A stretch of 64,000 nt of DNA from Nansenia antarctica (lineage: Eukaryota; Chordata; Actinopteri; Argentiniformes; Microstomatidae), in assembly GCA_963989245.1 (NCBI GenBank), contig OZ022349.1, positions 7,649,607 to 7,713,606 of the forward strand. The letters are read 5' to 3'. The position numbers and the translations under genes were made by a program. Positions 35,966-52,360 of the stretch are shown here, in pieces. Numbering within the stretch: the first letter of the stretch is position 1; each line of letters opens with the position of its first letter. A model generated the notes under the pieces. That model was given only the letters and a program-made list of their open reading frames with translations, was not told where the DNA came from and made no database searches.

Positions 35966-37126
35966 TTGTGGATGCATGTGTGCCATCTTTGACAAACAGC
36001 AACTAATGCAAAGTTGACAGTATAATCTAAAGATAATATATAATTACTCAAAGGACGCTGGTCAGAGTTGTGATGTCTGTGTGTGAGTGGCAGCTGTGCA
36101 GGTGAGAGATAGTCAGAGCATCTCAAGTGTTAAAAAGCTGGATTGCGTATCTGTTGATGTGATGCTTTTTTGATGCAGCACTTCAGACATAATTCAAAAC
36201 AATAAAGTTTAAAGAACATGTGGCATATTTTTGGCAATCAAGATCACGATTTAAGATGATTTTGAAGGCCTTTTCCTATGTTTATTCTATCGTCTTATGA
36301 CAATAGAGGATTTCCATGTGCTTTTTATCAGATGTTTATAATCCCTTGTGTTGCATTTATTGGACTTTGTGATGTTTTTAATACAGCCTAAAAGACATTA
36401 ACAACTGAAATTGAATTTATTTTTTCATAAATTAAATTAAACATTTAAATACTTTAATCAATTCTATAATTCATAGAACAATTCTTAGAATTGTTTTTGG
36501 TTTGTTTCTGTTAAAATAAATGGTTATGGTTTGGTTATAATAATCAAAGAGTATGTCTAATATTCCTTGCTACAATGAAACAAAGTCCTTTGACGATATG
36601 TGAAAAGTTAAATATCACAGACCCTCTGACATTCATGCTGATCAACAGTATCCAATTTGAGATAGAGTGTCCACATGTTGTGATGGTGTTTCACCACCCC
36701 TGGTGTTTAAAAGAGAGTAAAAAACGAAGGGTGACGGGTTAGGGGTTGTGGTGGTTAGGGGTTGTGGGTGTGTGAGTGTGTGTGTTGGGAGGGCAGGGGG
36801 CATCGTTGGAAGATGTTTAGGAGGATAAGTACACAGCCTGCTGGAGAACAGCTGTGTGTGTTGTGTGTGTGTGTGTGTGTTTGGGGGAAGGGGGTTCGCT
36901 CCAATCTGGCACTGCCCAGACGCTGGGCCCAGGCCCCAGAGCCCCATTCAGACCTTGGGCAGCTTTGCATTAAACAGTGTTCCTTCCGCATGACTTAGTG
37001 CCAATGCTGCGGTGGCCCCTGGTGGCCCCCACCACCACGCCCCGCCCCCGGGGGGGGGGGCCCAGCCATCACCACCCACACTGGAGGCCACCAGCGCTGG
37101 GCTGGGAAACCTGATTAGTGGCGTAC
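35966..37126. other. Intron next to exon 4, no other gene recognised
   Basis: 36735-36785 is GT/GGTTG-rich and 36855-36881 is GT. 37030-37065 is very C/G-rich with a G10 run. No second exon seen. Confidence 0.5.
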
Positions 37127-37204
37127 CTGATTCTCTGAGGATCCTGCCTCTGCCCCCAGGAGCTCGTTCCGGACCTCATCACTGTAGGCGATACGTGACC
37201 TTTT
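37127..37204 (-). CDS. vti1a: vti1a exon 4 (linker before the SNARE motif)
   Basis: 78 nt, 26 codons, phase 0 at both ends, after CCTTACAG and before GTACGCC. It encodes KRSRIAYSDEVRNELLG followed by AEAGSSENQ. The first part is identical to mammalian Vti1a; the second is the variable acidic linker (DDGNSSENQ in mammals). Being 78 nt and in phase, it could be skipped without a frameshift. The 3' splice site is preceded by an unusually long pyrimidine tract. It joins either the 21-nt microexon or exon 5 directly, giving the two known isoform types. Confidence 0.96.
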
Positions 37205-37207
37205 CTG

Positions 37208-37306
37208 TAAGGGGAGGAGGAGGAGGAAGAGGAAGGAGAAGCAGGAGAGGAAGAGGAAGAAAGAGGAGCAGAAGATGGGGAGAAAGAGAAAAAACAGGGG
37301 AAGAAA
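37208..37306 (-). promoter_or_regulatory. ~100-nt polypyrimidine tract upstream of exon 4
   Basis: The plus strand is almost entirely purine (ggaggaggaggaagagg and onward), so the sense pre-mRNA has about 100 nt of C/U before the exon 4 acceptor. Normal tracts are 15-30 nt. Confidence 0.6.
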
Positions 37307-37437
37307 AAATAAGCCTTGGCTCCAAGAGTTGTCTTGGATAAAGAAAAAACGTAACAGGCATTTCTTAAGCACGAGAGCCCCCTAATGGATCTAGCCCGTC
37401 ACAAACCCATACACCTGGAGGGAGTGTGTGTTGAGTG

Positions 37438-37438
<1 letters not shown>

Positions 37439-37487
<49 letters not shown>
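37439..37487. repeat. GT microsatellite
   Basis: Pure (GT)n of about 24 units. Confidence 0.9.
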
Positions 37488-37488
<1 letters not shown>

Positions 37489-37856
37489 AGCACAGTTCAT
37501 CGCCTCCTGTGTGTTTACAGTTGTGTACGTTGTGCATACATGTGTCCACATACAGTACATGCTCACATATGATCCTGAGGTGTTCTAGGACCAGGAGAAT
37601 CACAGAGAAGCCCCCCCCGCCCCCACACTTAAAATAATAATAACGCCATCTACAGTAGTGTGTGGAGGGCTGTGGAGGAGGGCTGGGGCAGGGGCAAGGG
37701 ACATGTATTAGGGGAAGTATCACTTGTCAGTGCTAAATCTTTTCTGGGGGCTGTCACTGCTGTCAGCAGAGTGCAGTGGCAGGCTCTGTGATAACGCCGG
37801 TGCTGGGTGTTAGACAGGGAATAATTCAACACCCATTGGTGTTCCATCAGATTTGG

Positions 37857-37894
37857 TCTCTCTCTCTCTCCCTCTCTCCCTCTCTCTCCCTCCC

Positions 37895-37925
<31 letters not shown>

Positions 37926-38130
37926 TTCTCGCTCTCTCTCTCTCTCTCCCTCTCTGCACCCCTTTAGATGGGGTAGGAGAGGGGAATGCCATGTCCAAAA
38001 AAGAAAAAAGACAAACACACAGACACACATTTCACTCAATCACACTCTCTCTCTCTCTCTCACACACACACACGCACGCACGCACGCACGCACGCACACA
38101 CGCACGCACGCACACACACACACACACACT
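37857..38130. repeat. CT microsatellite, then CT/CA and CACG array
   Basis: 37857-37958 is CT with CCT, GCT and TTT interruptions. 38044-38062 is CT. 38062-38130 is CA with a (CACG)n core. Confidence 0.9.
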
Positions 38131-41100
38131 TCAGAGTGTGCCACCTCTGATTCTGAAGGAGCAAGACGCTGTGTATGACTTGTTTACAGACACCGACCCC
38201 CCCCCCCCAAAAAAAACCACTCTCTTCAAATGCCCTCCAAACTAAACACACACTAGCAGGGGAAAGAAAGAGAGAATCTGTTTACTACGGCTCCTTCCCC
38301 TTCCCGCTGCCGTGACAGGGTTTCTATGTGGGCAGTGGGAGGAGGGTTAAATCACATACACAGTAATGAAATAAAAATGAAATGAAATATGGGACTGAAA
38401 ATACAATATGTACATCTAGTACATCTCAAGTCAACATCCCTGGAGACTCCTGCATTCGCAAAACAGGAACAACAACCTTTGTTTTTTCTCTATTTTCGGT
38501 TGAGAATGGTCTCTTGTTTCTGAACAAACACAAGAATAAACAGTATAATACGATGTGTAATTATATGTTTGGAAGTTGTTGTTTTTTTATCACAGACAAC
38601 TGATGTGACTTGAACGATCTTATAACAGTCACACGTATTTCAAATTTAGGAATGCGAAATATTAAAAGATATGAGTGCCGATCTTCAAATCCATTCAAAG
38701 AAATAAACTAGGAGGAAATACACCAGACATTCTTTTATTTGTCACACCATCGTGTTAGTTTTTTTTCTTCTTGGTTGCCAAACTTGACCAGCCAGTGGAA
38801 ACGTAGGGCAGATGTGATTTGGTGGTTGTTATTGTGACAGTGAAGGCCTGAGCCTCAGGAGTAATTACAGCCTGGCCTGAGAGTGTGATTGACCAGGGCC
38901 ACAACTGAAAATCCATTAGGTTAAGAGAGGAAGTACCCAAACCAAATAGACTCACCAGGCACCGACTGACCGAGACACAGGGACCTGAGCTAACCACCAA
39001 AGGATCGACTGTGGGGAATAGACAATATCAGGATGACCAAATCGGAAACATAGCATCAGCTGTTGCAAGACCCTGCACACACGCACGCACGATTGATACA
39101 ATTTGCTTCATTGCTGCACATGAAGTGACTGTCATGCTGGGGAGTATCTGTTGTTTGGGTTGGAAATATTTGTTTTATTTGTTTTATTTATTTTTTATTT
39201 TAATCTAGCCCATGATTGAAATGTCAGACTGGAATAGAGAGTTAAAACACAAAGACAAATGGTGTTATCTTGGGAAATCTGATCATAACAGGGAGTGTAA
39301 AGTTCCCTTTCCAGATAAATTTACAGGTGAATAAAAGGTAATCTGGCAAATGTGGTTAAGTTCAGGAAATCTATGGGATATTCAGATGTTAGTGTGAGTG
39401 CAAAGCGATTGTCATCAATCTGGGTAAAGGCATACACACACACCAGTACACGCGGCATACTGTACAGTTGCCATTTGCTGGGAAAACACCCACATATTCC
39501 ATTTTAGTCGAGCTTCATCTTAAAGAGCGGCAGTGTAACTTTGGGGAATGACGGGTTGCCAGTAATTGAGACTAGAAGCCTGGGAGAGGAGTTGATTTGG
39601 GTACACGCGGACTGACGTCTTCTTCAAACCCAGCACAGTTTTCTGGTATTTCTTAAATAGCTATTTGTTGCAGTTGTGCGTATCAACAGCTTTTGCGATG
39701 ACTGCGGCACAAATAAAAAGGAAACTCAAAAGGATGGCAAATGCTACCCGAAACAAAGCCTGACGCTGCTCCCCACCTATTTACTGAGGTTTCAGTTCCC
39801 CCCTCCGGAAAACAACAGAGCCCTTAGCGTCATTATTCCCTTTGCATTTGATGTAGAACCAGAGCAGCTGTGCAATATTGACTTCCTCACCCATTGACAG
39901 ACTTTGATTACCAGTTGGAATGATATGCAAAAAAAAAGGTAAAACTCAATCTTGTTTTGCTTTAGATTCTTTTCTTTCTTTCTTTTTTTTTTTTACTAAA
40001 ATGTTGTAATTATTGGGGCTTTTCGGATCCATCATTTACTGGGGGGAGATCCGACAGGGGATATCACGTGCCACTATGAGGATTGCCCCAACATCTCAAA
40101 AGGGCTAAATAAGAAGGTATTGAAATAAAAAATGAATAAGTAAAAAAAAAAAAAAAAAAGTTCAGAGAGACAATAAAATGATTGAAAGTTTCTCATTCTA
40201 GTTATTGGGTGGTGGTGATCGAGCCTGGAAAATTAAAATGTCTACAACATGAAACCAGATGAGGGGCCTTTGTAATCTAAAAAGAATGAGCACTTTCAGA
40301 AGATACCTTATTGCCATGAAAAAAGAAAAGAGAGATCTTTTTTTAATCCTTTTGAAAGGTCTTTCTTTTGTCACTTTTTCTAATCTTGGGTGAGAATTTG
40401 CTTCTATTCCCGGAAGCACAAAAAAAGTACAAAGATCTATCTTAACTTTATGCAAAGTGGTCTGCCTGCCTTTAAAACTCGTCAAATACAAGACGGCGGT
40501 TCGGGTGTCCTGTCAAAAACACACGTGGCTTACCTCTGTTGACATGGATGGGAGGGAGAGAAAAAAAAATATTTTCTTCAACCCATCAAAATGTAATTAC
40601 ATATGCATGCATAACAATTCATATCAGATATGCTAATATACTTCACTAAGATCATCAGAGCTGGAAATGATGTTTTATCAATTATGACAGAAGATGAATA
40701 ACTCTATTTTTTATCCAATTTGTGTACAGTGCAAGCATGTATTTAAGGAAATGTCTATGAATGTCATATTTCCATCTTTCTGAACAGACCTTTAACTGAA
40801 CAACTGCTTTTGCAGAAACAGTTGACAGATTCCGCCATCCTGGGTTTCTGCAGACAGTAACGGACAATAACCACCACCTCATAAACACTGACCAAAACTT
40901 CCCTCACAAAACTATCAAAAATAATTAAAACCAAATAAACTGTTATTCATTATAGACATGTTTTCTTTATTTGCCCTCCAACTCCCCTCCTCTCTTTCTA
41001 CCCATTGCAGCGAGCGACACAAGGACAGCGCAAATAATTGTGACGCCTGGAAAGCTGAAAAATGTAAACAGTTCATTAGACGGGATATAAAAGGCGTAAA

Positions 41101-41877
41101 AATACCCAGGGGCAGAGTGTAATGAGGGGCCCTGACGTTACTCTGCAGACGCTTTCTCCTCCACTTTTCCCTCTCTTTCTTTTCACCCCCTCGCACACGG
41201 CTGGTGGCATGGCATGAAGAGTAATTAACAATATTTAATTTACAAAAATGTGTTTCATTATGAGGTTCCTTACCAGTGGGAGAGCGGCTGGCCGTTTAAA
41301 AAAAAAAAATTTTACTTAATGGCACTTTTGTCTGACTCCTAGTGTCTCAAATTGCCATTTAACCTTTTAGTTCCTGCTAATCATCAACGCCACATACCGT
41401 TGATGAGGAAGTGACTCTCAAACGCAGTAGCAAGAACAAAATATGAGCATTGTCACAGATCAACTTTCTACAAATAATTTATCAATGGTATATATATACA
41501 TAATTACATATCAAATATTTGTACTGTTATTATTATTCGCGCCATAACTTAGAAACACATCAACCAAATGTGTATCAAAATGGAGTTACAAAATGGAGAA
41601 AAAAAGGTGCGAAAAAATTTGCAAACAAACATGACATCACTTCCTGTCATCCTCCCCCCTGTGATAGTTCCCCAGGTGAGGCTTGGACGTCAGCCAGCGG
41701 TTCCTCTGCAGCGCCCCAGTCGCAGGGCAGAGGTGGCGTAGTGTGGCGCCACGTTAAAAGGAAGCGGAGACCTTTAAGCAGGCAAAAGTATCACAACAGT
41801 GTCTTCAATAATGCATCTCAGCCTGGCAGGAGATTAACACACTCCACCAGCACAAAGAATAGTAATGTGTGCGCTCA
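38131..41877. other. AT-rich intron 3, no gene recognised
   Basis: 38200-38211 is a C run, and A/T runs occur at about 39980-39996 and 40142-40160. 40990-41270 looks like conserved non-coding DNA (for example gcgcaaataattgtgacgcc and gagtaattaacaatatttaa). The 174-residue frame at 41519-42043 is composed mainly of unique and CA-repeat sequence and resembles no protein I know. Confidence 0.45.
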
Positions 41878-41878
41878 G

Positions 41879-41900
41879 ACACACACACACACAGACACAC

Positions 41901-41937
<37 letters not shown>

Positions 41938-41938
41938 T
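41879..41938. repeat. CA microsatellite
   Basis: CA with a gcgcatgcgcgc centre. Confidence 0.9.
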
Positions 41939-42985
41939 CATTGTTTTTTCTTTAAAGCAAACAAATTGGCAGAGGTTGTTCAATTAAGTAAGTGCTCCTT
42001 TTTTGTGCGTTTGATACATTATCAGATAAAGGCAAAGCGGTGACAATTGTGATTGTTGCGGAGAGGTTTTTGTGCCTTTGTTTTGTTTTTTGGAGCAGAC
42101 ACTACTGTTGTCTATCATCAGAGCGCTATGTGTGCGTGTGCATTTGGGGTGGAGGGCCTTGTAAGCCTGTGCGTGTGTTTCTGTGAGCATGAGAAATCTC
42201 CTTCAGAAAAATGTTCTGTGTGTGTGTGTCACACTAGCCTGTGTGTGTTCCTCTCTTAATGGACCTGCAGCAGTAGTAGGGAAGCCCAGCATCAGACATC
42301 AGCATGGGGCCTCTCATTAGCTCACAGGTTGGTGCTTTTGTGGCTTCAACACACACAAGGCATTGTGTTCCATCACCATGAAGGACTAAAGGAGGCTCAC
42401 CAAAGCTATAAAAGAAACACAAAAAAACTCAAATGATCAACTCCAAAACGATAATAGTTGAGCTGCAACATATCTAAACCACGCTTGAGAGAATAGTTCT
42501 GTATAACTATGTGACCTAAATTTTCCAAAGGAACTCGTGTCATTTCCATGTGACATGATACACGGGTTTGTCCATGAACCATATTTATGAAATCACAAAT
42601 AGTAACGCATGAGAATTTCTTACCCTTTTTATAACTCAAAGGTGAAATCGGTAAAGGTAAAAAAATCCGAAATTATTCCAACAAAACTAAACAATGTAAT
42701 CGTATTCATATTCCATTATATCATATGTGTATTACATGTCTATTTTACAGAAGATGAAGGAAAAAAAACGAAAAGTTTTTATCTCAGGGGAATATACTGC
42801 GATGACCGGGGCTTTTACTCCACTACCTCTGTGATTTGTGCGGTAGATTTCCCTGTCAGAGTCGTTTCCATTGTTAAATAGAGCTGGAATCAGTCAATAA
42901 GCCTAACGACTACCCGCAAAGCAAGAGGGCGAGGAGAGAGAGAGAGAGAGGAGGGGAAAAAACGATCGCAACTGAACTCCAAACA
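41939..42985. other. Intron 3, no feature recognised
   Basis: Only short GT runs and a GA run at about 42935-42952. Confidence 0.45.
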
Positions 42986-42989
42986 AAAG

Positions 42990-43160
42990 AGCAAATTTTG
43001 AGGGGCTTTGATTGAAGAAACGCCATATACTTTGTGAAGGCCGGGGAACGGTCTCTCAATGGTTATTTCTTAAAGGCATGAGGGCCGATTAAACCCAATA
43101 TTAAAATATGGAAGCGCTTCTAATGAAAAATCAAAGGCCCTGGCTTCTCTTTTCCCCCCA
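42990..43160. promoter_or_regulatory. Conserved-looking block with two TCF/LEF-type motifs
   Basis: CTTTGATTG at 43006-43014 and AATCAAAGG at 43129-43137 are opposed matches to the TCF/LEF consensus (CTTTGAT / ATCAAAG), within unique, enhancer-like sequence that also has gattaaacccaat. Binding is not shown. Confidence 0.3.
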
Positions 43161-43204
43161 CTCTCTCTCTCTCTTTTTCAGCTACATGAATCCCGGGCCG
43201 TTAC

Positions 43205-43275
43205 GAGAGGAGAGAGAGAGAGAGAGAGGTAGAGAGAGGGAGAGAGAGGGAGAGAGGTAGAGGGAGAGAGGGGCC
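43205..43275. repeat. GA microsatellite
   Basis: GA with ggtaga and gggaga interruptions. Confidence 0.85.
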
Positions 43276-43509
43276 CGGGCGCTTGGTGGTGCAACACACA
43301 GACAGCGGTGGAGGAGTAAATCAATAGGAGGAGAGCCGTCGGGGAGGCAGCCGGGCGAGAGGAACCAGAGCGGGGCCTCTGCTCGGATCACAACGCTGGC
43401 TTCTGGCGTGCAGTGGGGAATAAAGTGGGCCTCCCCGGGTCAGTGCCAGAGAAAAAGGTGAGATTAGAGAGAAATGGAGGAGGGATTTCGGAGAGGGGTG
43501 GGGGGCGCG

Positions 43510-43612
43510 GTGGTGGTGGTGGTGGTGATGGTGTGTGTGTGTGTGTGTGTGTGTGTTGGGGAAGGGAGAGTGTGGGAGGGGGTGGTGGTGGGGTGGGGGG
43601 GGTGCTGGATAC
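43510..43612. repeat. GGT and GT tracts
   Basis: (GGT)n at about 43511-43530, GT to about 43556, then G/T-rich sequence. Confidence 0.85.
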
Positions 43613-43733
43613 CTGGCGAGCCAGGGACCAATCGGCCCATTAGCCTGTGGCTACCTACATATGGTTCACTGAACCCTCCACTGAGAAGAACTTTTTTGTC
43701 TTTTCTTTTTTCTTTCCCCTATCGTTCCTTCTT

Positions 43734-43782
43734 AAAAAAAAAGAAAAAAAAGAAAAAAAGAAACAAGATAAAAAAAAAAAGA
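43734..43782. repeat. A-rich (AAAAG)n tract
   Basis: Runs of A with single G spacers. Confidence 0.85.
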
Positions 43783-43941
43783 CCTTCACTTTTAACCCTT
43801 TCTCCGCTTTGGAAGAGGGTTCTCTCCCGACCTCGATTTCTGATTCATTGTTGTTTGATGTCTATTCTCGGAGTGGTTATCTAAAAATGTATAAAGCTAG
43901 ACACAAAGGAAGATATTTGGGCCCATGCAGTGTTGTATAGG

Positions 43942-44019
<78 letters not shown>

Positions 44020-44048
44020 CCATGCGTGTGTGTGCGAGTGTGTGTCCA

Positions 44049-44083
<35 letters not shown>
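43942..44083. repeat. GT microsatellite with duplicated variant segment
   Basis: Pure (GT)n to about 44007, then the segment gcgagtgtgtgtccatgcgt occurs twice in tandem (about 44007 and 44033), then GT again. Confidence 0.9.
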
Positions 44084-49520
<5,437 letters not shown>

Positions 49521-49541
49521 ACACACAGATGCGCACGCACG

Positions 49542-49620
<79 letters not shown>
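49521..49620. repeat. CA microsatellite
   Basis: A short GCACGCACGCA lead-in, then (CA)n with one GCA interruption. Confidence 0.95.
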
Positions 49621-49622
<2 letters not shown>

Positions 49623-49941
49623 AAGAAAACACCATTGCCCATGTTTTTATCTGCATCTTCAAACTCGGAACAACGACAGTGATAAGATGTAGCTTTTTCA
49701 GCAGACCTAACTATATCCAAGAGAAACTCTTCATTTGCCCATTGATATTCCCTTTGCCAGATAGCACACCCTGAATTCCTGGAGCAATAGCGCCATCTGG
49801 TGATCAGAGCAGAGAGACATCTTATCTTGAATACTTTTGCACAACTACACAATGAAAGTCTGTGTTATGGTAATGTTTCAGCTACAAGTGCCAAATACTC
49901 TATACATAGGCTAACAGTTTGATAGATACATAATACTTAAT

Positions 49942-50072
49942 GGGCTGGTTTCACAGACATGGCTCCTTAAGCCTAGTCCTGGACTAAATCACACTTTCAA
50001 TGTCAAATCTCCAGCATTGAAGATGCTTCTTAGTCTATGATTAGGCTTCAGCCTTGTCTTTATAACCGGCCA
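49942..50072. mobile_element. Hairpin MITE (ggctggttt...aaccggcc), degenerate
   Basis: The left arm (ggctggtttcacagacatgg, then aagcctagtcctggactaa) and the reverse complement of the right arm (ggccggttataaagacaagg, then aagcctaatcatagactaa) align over about 55 nt and meet near tcaatg...cattga. This matches a well-known fish palindromic repeat. The arms have diverged, so the copy is old. Confidence 0.75.
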
Positions 50073-51711
50073 TATATGATTTACTGCTGGATATTGTTTA
50101 CCGGTATGTTAACTTCTGAAATGTAGACCGATTTCTGGTTTTTAAGAACCAGAACTGTGATGCACATAAATAAGCTTGTCTATTCATATCACTCCAAACT
50201 CCAGAAAAGGTAGCACATTGACATTTACATTTTTGGCAGACATACATTTTAGATTTTAGCAGACGCCTTACAACAAATACATTTGTCTGTGAGTGAATCA
50301 TCTATCCATCAGTCATAGCAAGAAAAATGTATGTTCTGGCCAGGGGCCATTGGCAGTAATAATGCCCAAAAAAAAAGCCTTTTTTAACACTGATACACTT
50401 GATCTGATCATCCAGGCAATTATAAACGCGTAAACATTCAGATGGCATATCTGAAGCCATATTTGTCTTCTAAATGTATGGGCTCACATGTGAATGAAAT
50501 ACGTCTCCACATTATCAGTGTGGCATACACAAGCATTGCAAAAAATAATTAAGGTTTGCATTAGGACTATAAAGATGAATAGATTAAACAAACAAATGAA
50601 TCCACTAATGCTTCAGTTGACAACACATACAGAAAAATGTAATTACATTTGAAAAATGTAGTTTGTATCATACCATGGACAAGAAGTTAAAGCTAAAGTG
50701 AGTGTCATGTAGACAAGTAAACAAGACAAGAGTGTGGTACCAAGGAGGCTCAGTTTAAGCAATTAGCACCCTCCTGCCTTACTCTCTGGACAATTCACAC
50801 CTTGAATGTAGAGGCCATCGTTTCCTTGTTAACTTGTGAAGCACCCGACTAGTGCCCTGTTTGAGACGCACCGCACCGAGCAAACCTTTGAAAGTCGTGC
50901 CTATTTCGTCTCCTCATTGGCTTTTACAACCTCTGTATTCACACACCATCCTGGGTGTCTGAAGAAGTACAGGAAGGCTATACATTTGGAGAAACAGGTT
51001 TATATGACCTTGGAACAGGTACCGTATTTCCAAGAAGTAACAGATGGAAAGGTTCATGGATTCCGGAGAGAAGTGGCAAGGATGATGCACAACATCCAAT
51101 GTGTTCAATCCTAGCTATGATACTGAACTTGTGGGCTAGTTTTTATATCCATGATGTGGGTTTTACGTTGTTTGGCTGTGCGTTCATCTGTCATTTTGCT
51201 ATTTTTGATCACATTTAATGTGGATATACAAAAATGACGTTCGCCGACATGTAACGCGGGGTTGGTGTTAACTCTAAACACGTTCATTAGATTACCATGA
51301 TAACCAAAACAATAAGGACCAATTACTCCATTATTTGTTTTTCTGTTGTCATAGAAGACTTTGTGAACAAATTGTGTAAAGCTTACAAAAAAGTAATGCT
51401 GCTTTCTTGGAACACTCATGGAATTCCTTGAACTCTAAAAATATATCTCGTAGAAATGAGGAGCTATTTGCATGTGAGAATGTCTTGAGATCCATTGGCT
51501 GCATTGTTTACATTTGTGTTTGACACATCAGCCAGCGTGGCTTTAATTTGCATTCTTGTACATGTGTACTTTAGTCTCCAAATCAATCTCCTGCAACACC
51601 TCACATTATCAATATGACAAGCAAGTGAAGTCTTTAAATGAATATACTATAATACAGCTTTTTCTACAGCAGTATTTATAGAATTGCTCATGCATCATAA
51701 TAACCATATAC
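50073..51711. other. Intron 3, one exon-like stretch, no gene recognised
   Basis: 50225-50275 (gacatttacatttttggcag...) resembles a degenerate common fish repeat. 50950-51115 is open in two plus-strand frames at once (one reading LEKQVYMTLEQVPYFQEVTD, the other GETGLYDLGTGTVFPRSNRW), but I recognise neither. Confidence 0.4.
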
Positions 51712-52360
51712 AGTGGCCAAAGAAACGTGTGTGAACCCCTGCACAGTTTTCAAAACGAAATTGTGGAGAACATGTTCTATGTGTTTGTTTGTTCTAAAGA
51801 AATAACATATATAAATAAAATGGAGATGCCTTCTGTGTAATATGAACTCCTGGTTCAGCCCTGAAGGCTGATTTGTCAGCAATTACAGCTCTGAGACTTT
51901 TCAGATAAGCCTACCAACATTGCACACCTGACTGACTGGACAATATTCACCCAAGATTTCCTGCCAAGATGATGGGGGTTGTTGTTGGACAGTAATCTTC
52001 AATTCTTCCGACAGATTGTCAAACTGATGATCAGATGTCTGAATTGTAAATGTGACACTCAGGGTCATTCACTGGCATTGTGTTTAGCCATTCCAGTGTA
52101 GCTTTGGGCTTGTGATTGTGTATTTGTCCAACTGAGAGGTGAACTTCTACCCCTATGTTAAGGTTTCTTTCTAATGGGTAGCAAGGTCCCATCTCAGATC
52201 TCTCTTTACTCTGCTCCATCCTGACCTGAACATCCCTAGTGCATGCTTGAAGACAGGGGGGACGCTGATTAGGTGATGCACCATTATTAACAGTGTTAGA
52301 TCTGCCTCAGATATGAAGCTTTTCTGTTGCAGACTTAAGTGTTGGTTTGGCCACACTCCA
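51712..52360 (-). mobile_element. Diverged Tc1/mariner-like remnant, minus orientation
   Basis: It begins acagtggccaaagaaacgtg. It continues through landmarks shared with a common fish Tc1-like family: gcaattacagctctgagact, ttttcagataagcctacca, then gggtcattcactggcattgtgt and gtccaactgagaggtgaact. No intact transposase frame is left. The family match is from memory of the pattern. Confidence 0.55.

Noticed and set aside
41519..42043. 174-codon plus-strand frame
   Set aside because: It runs through unique intron into a CA repeat, has no recognisable domain, and composition is not coding-like.
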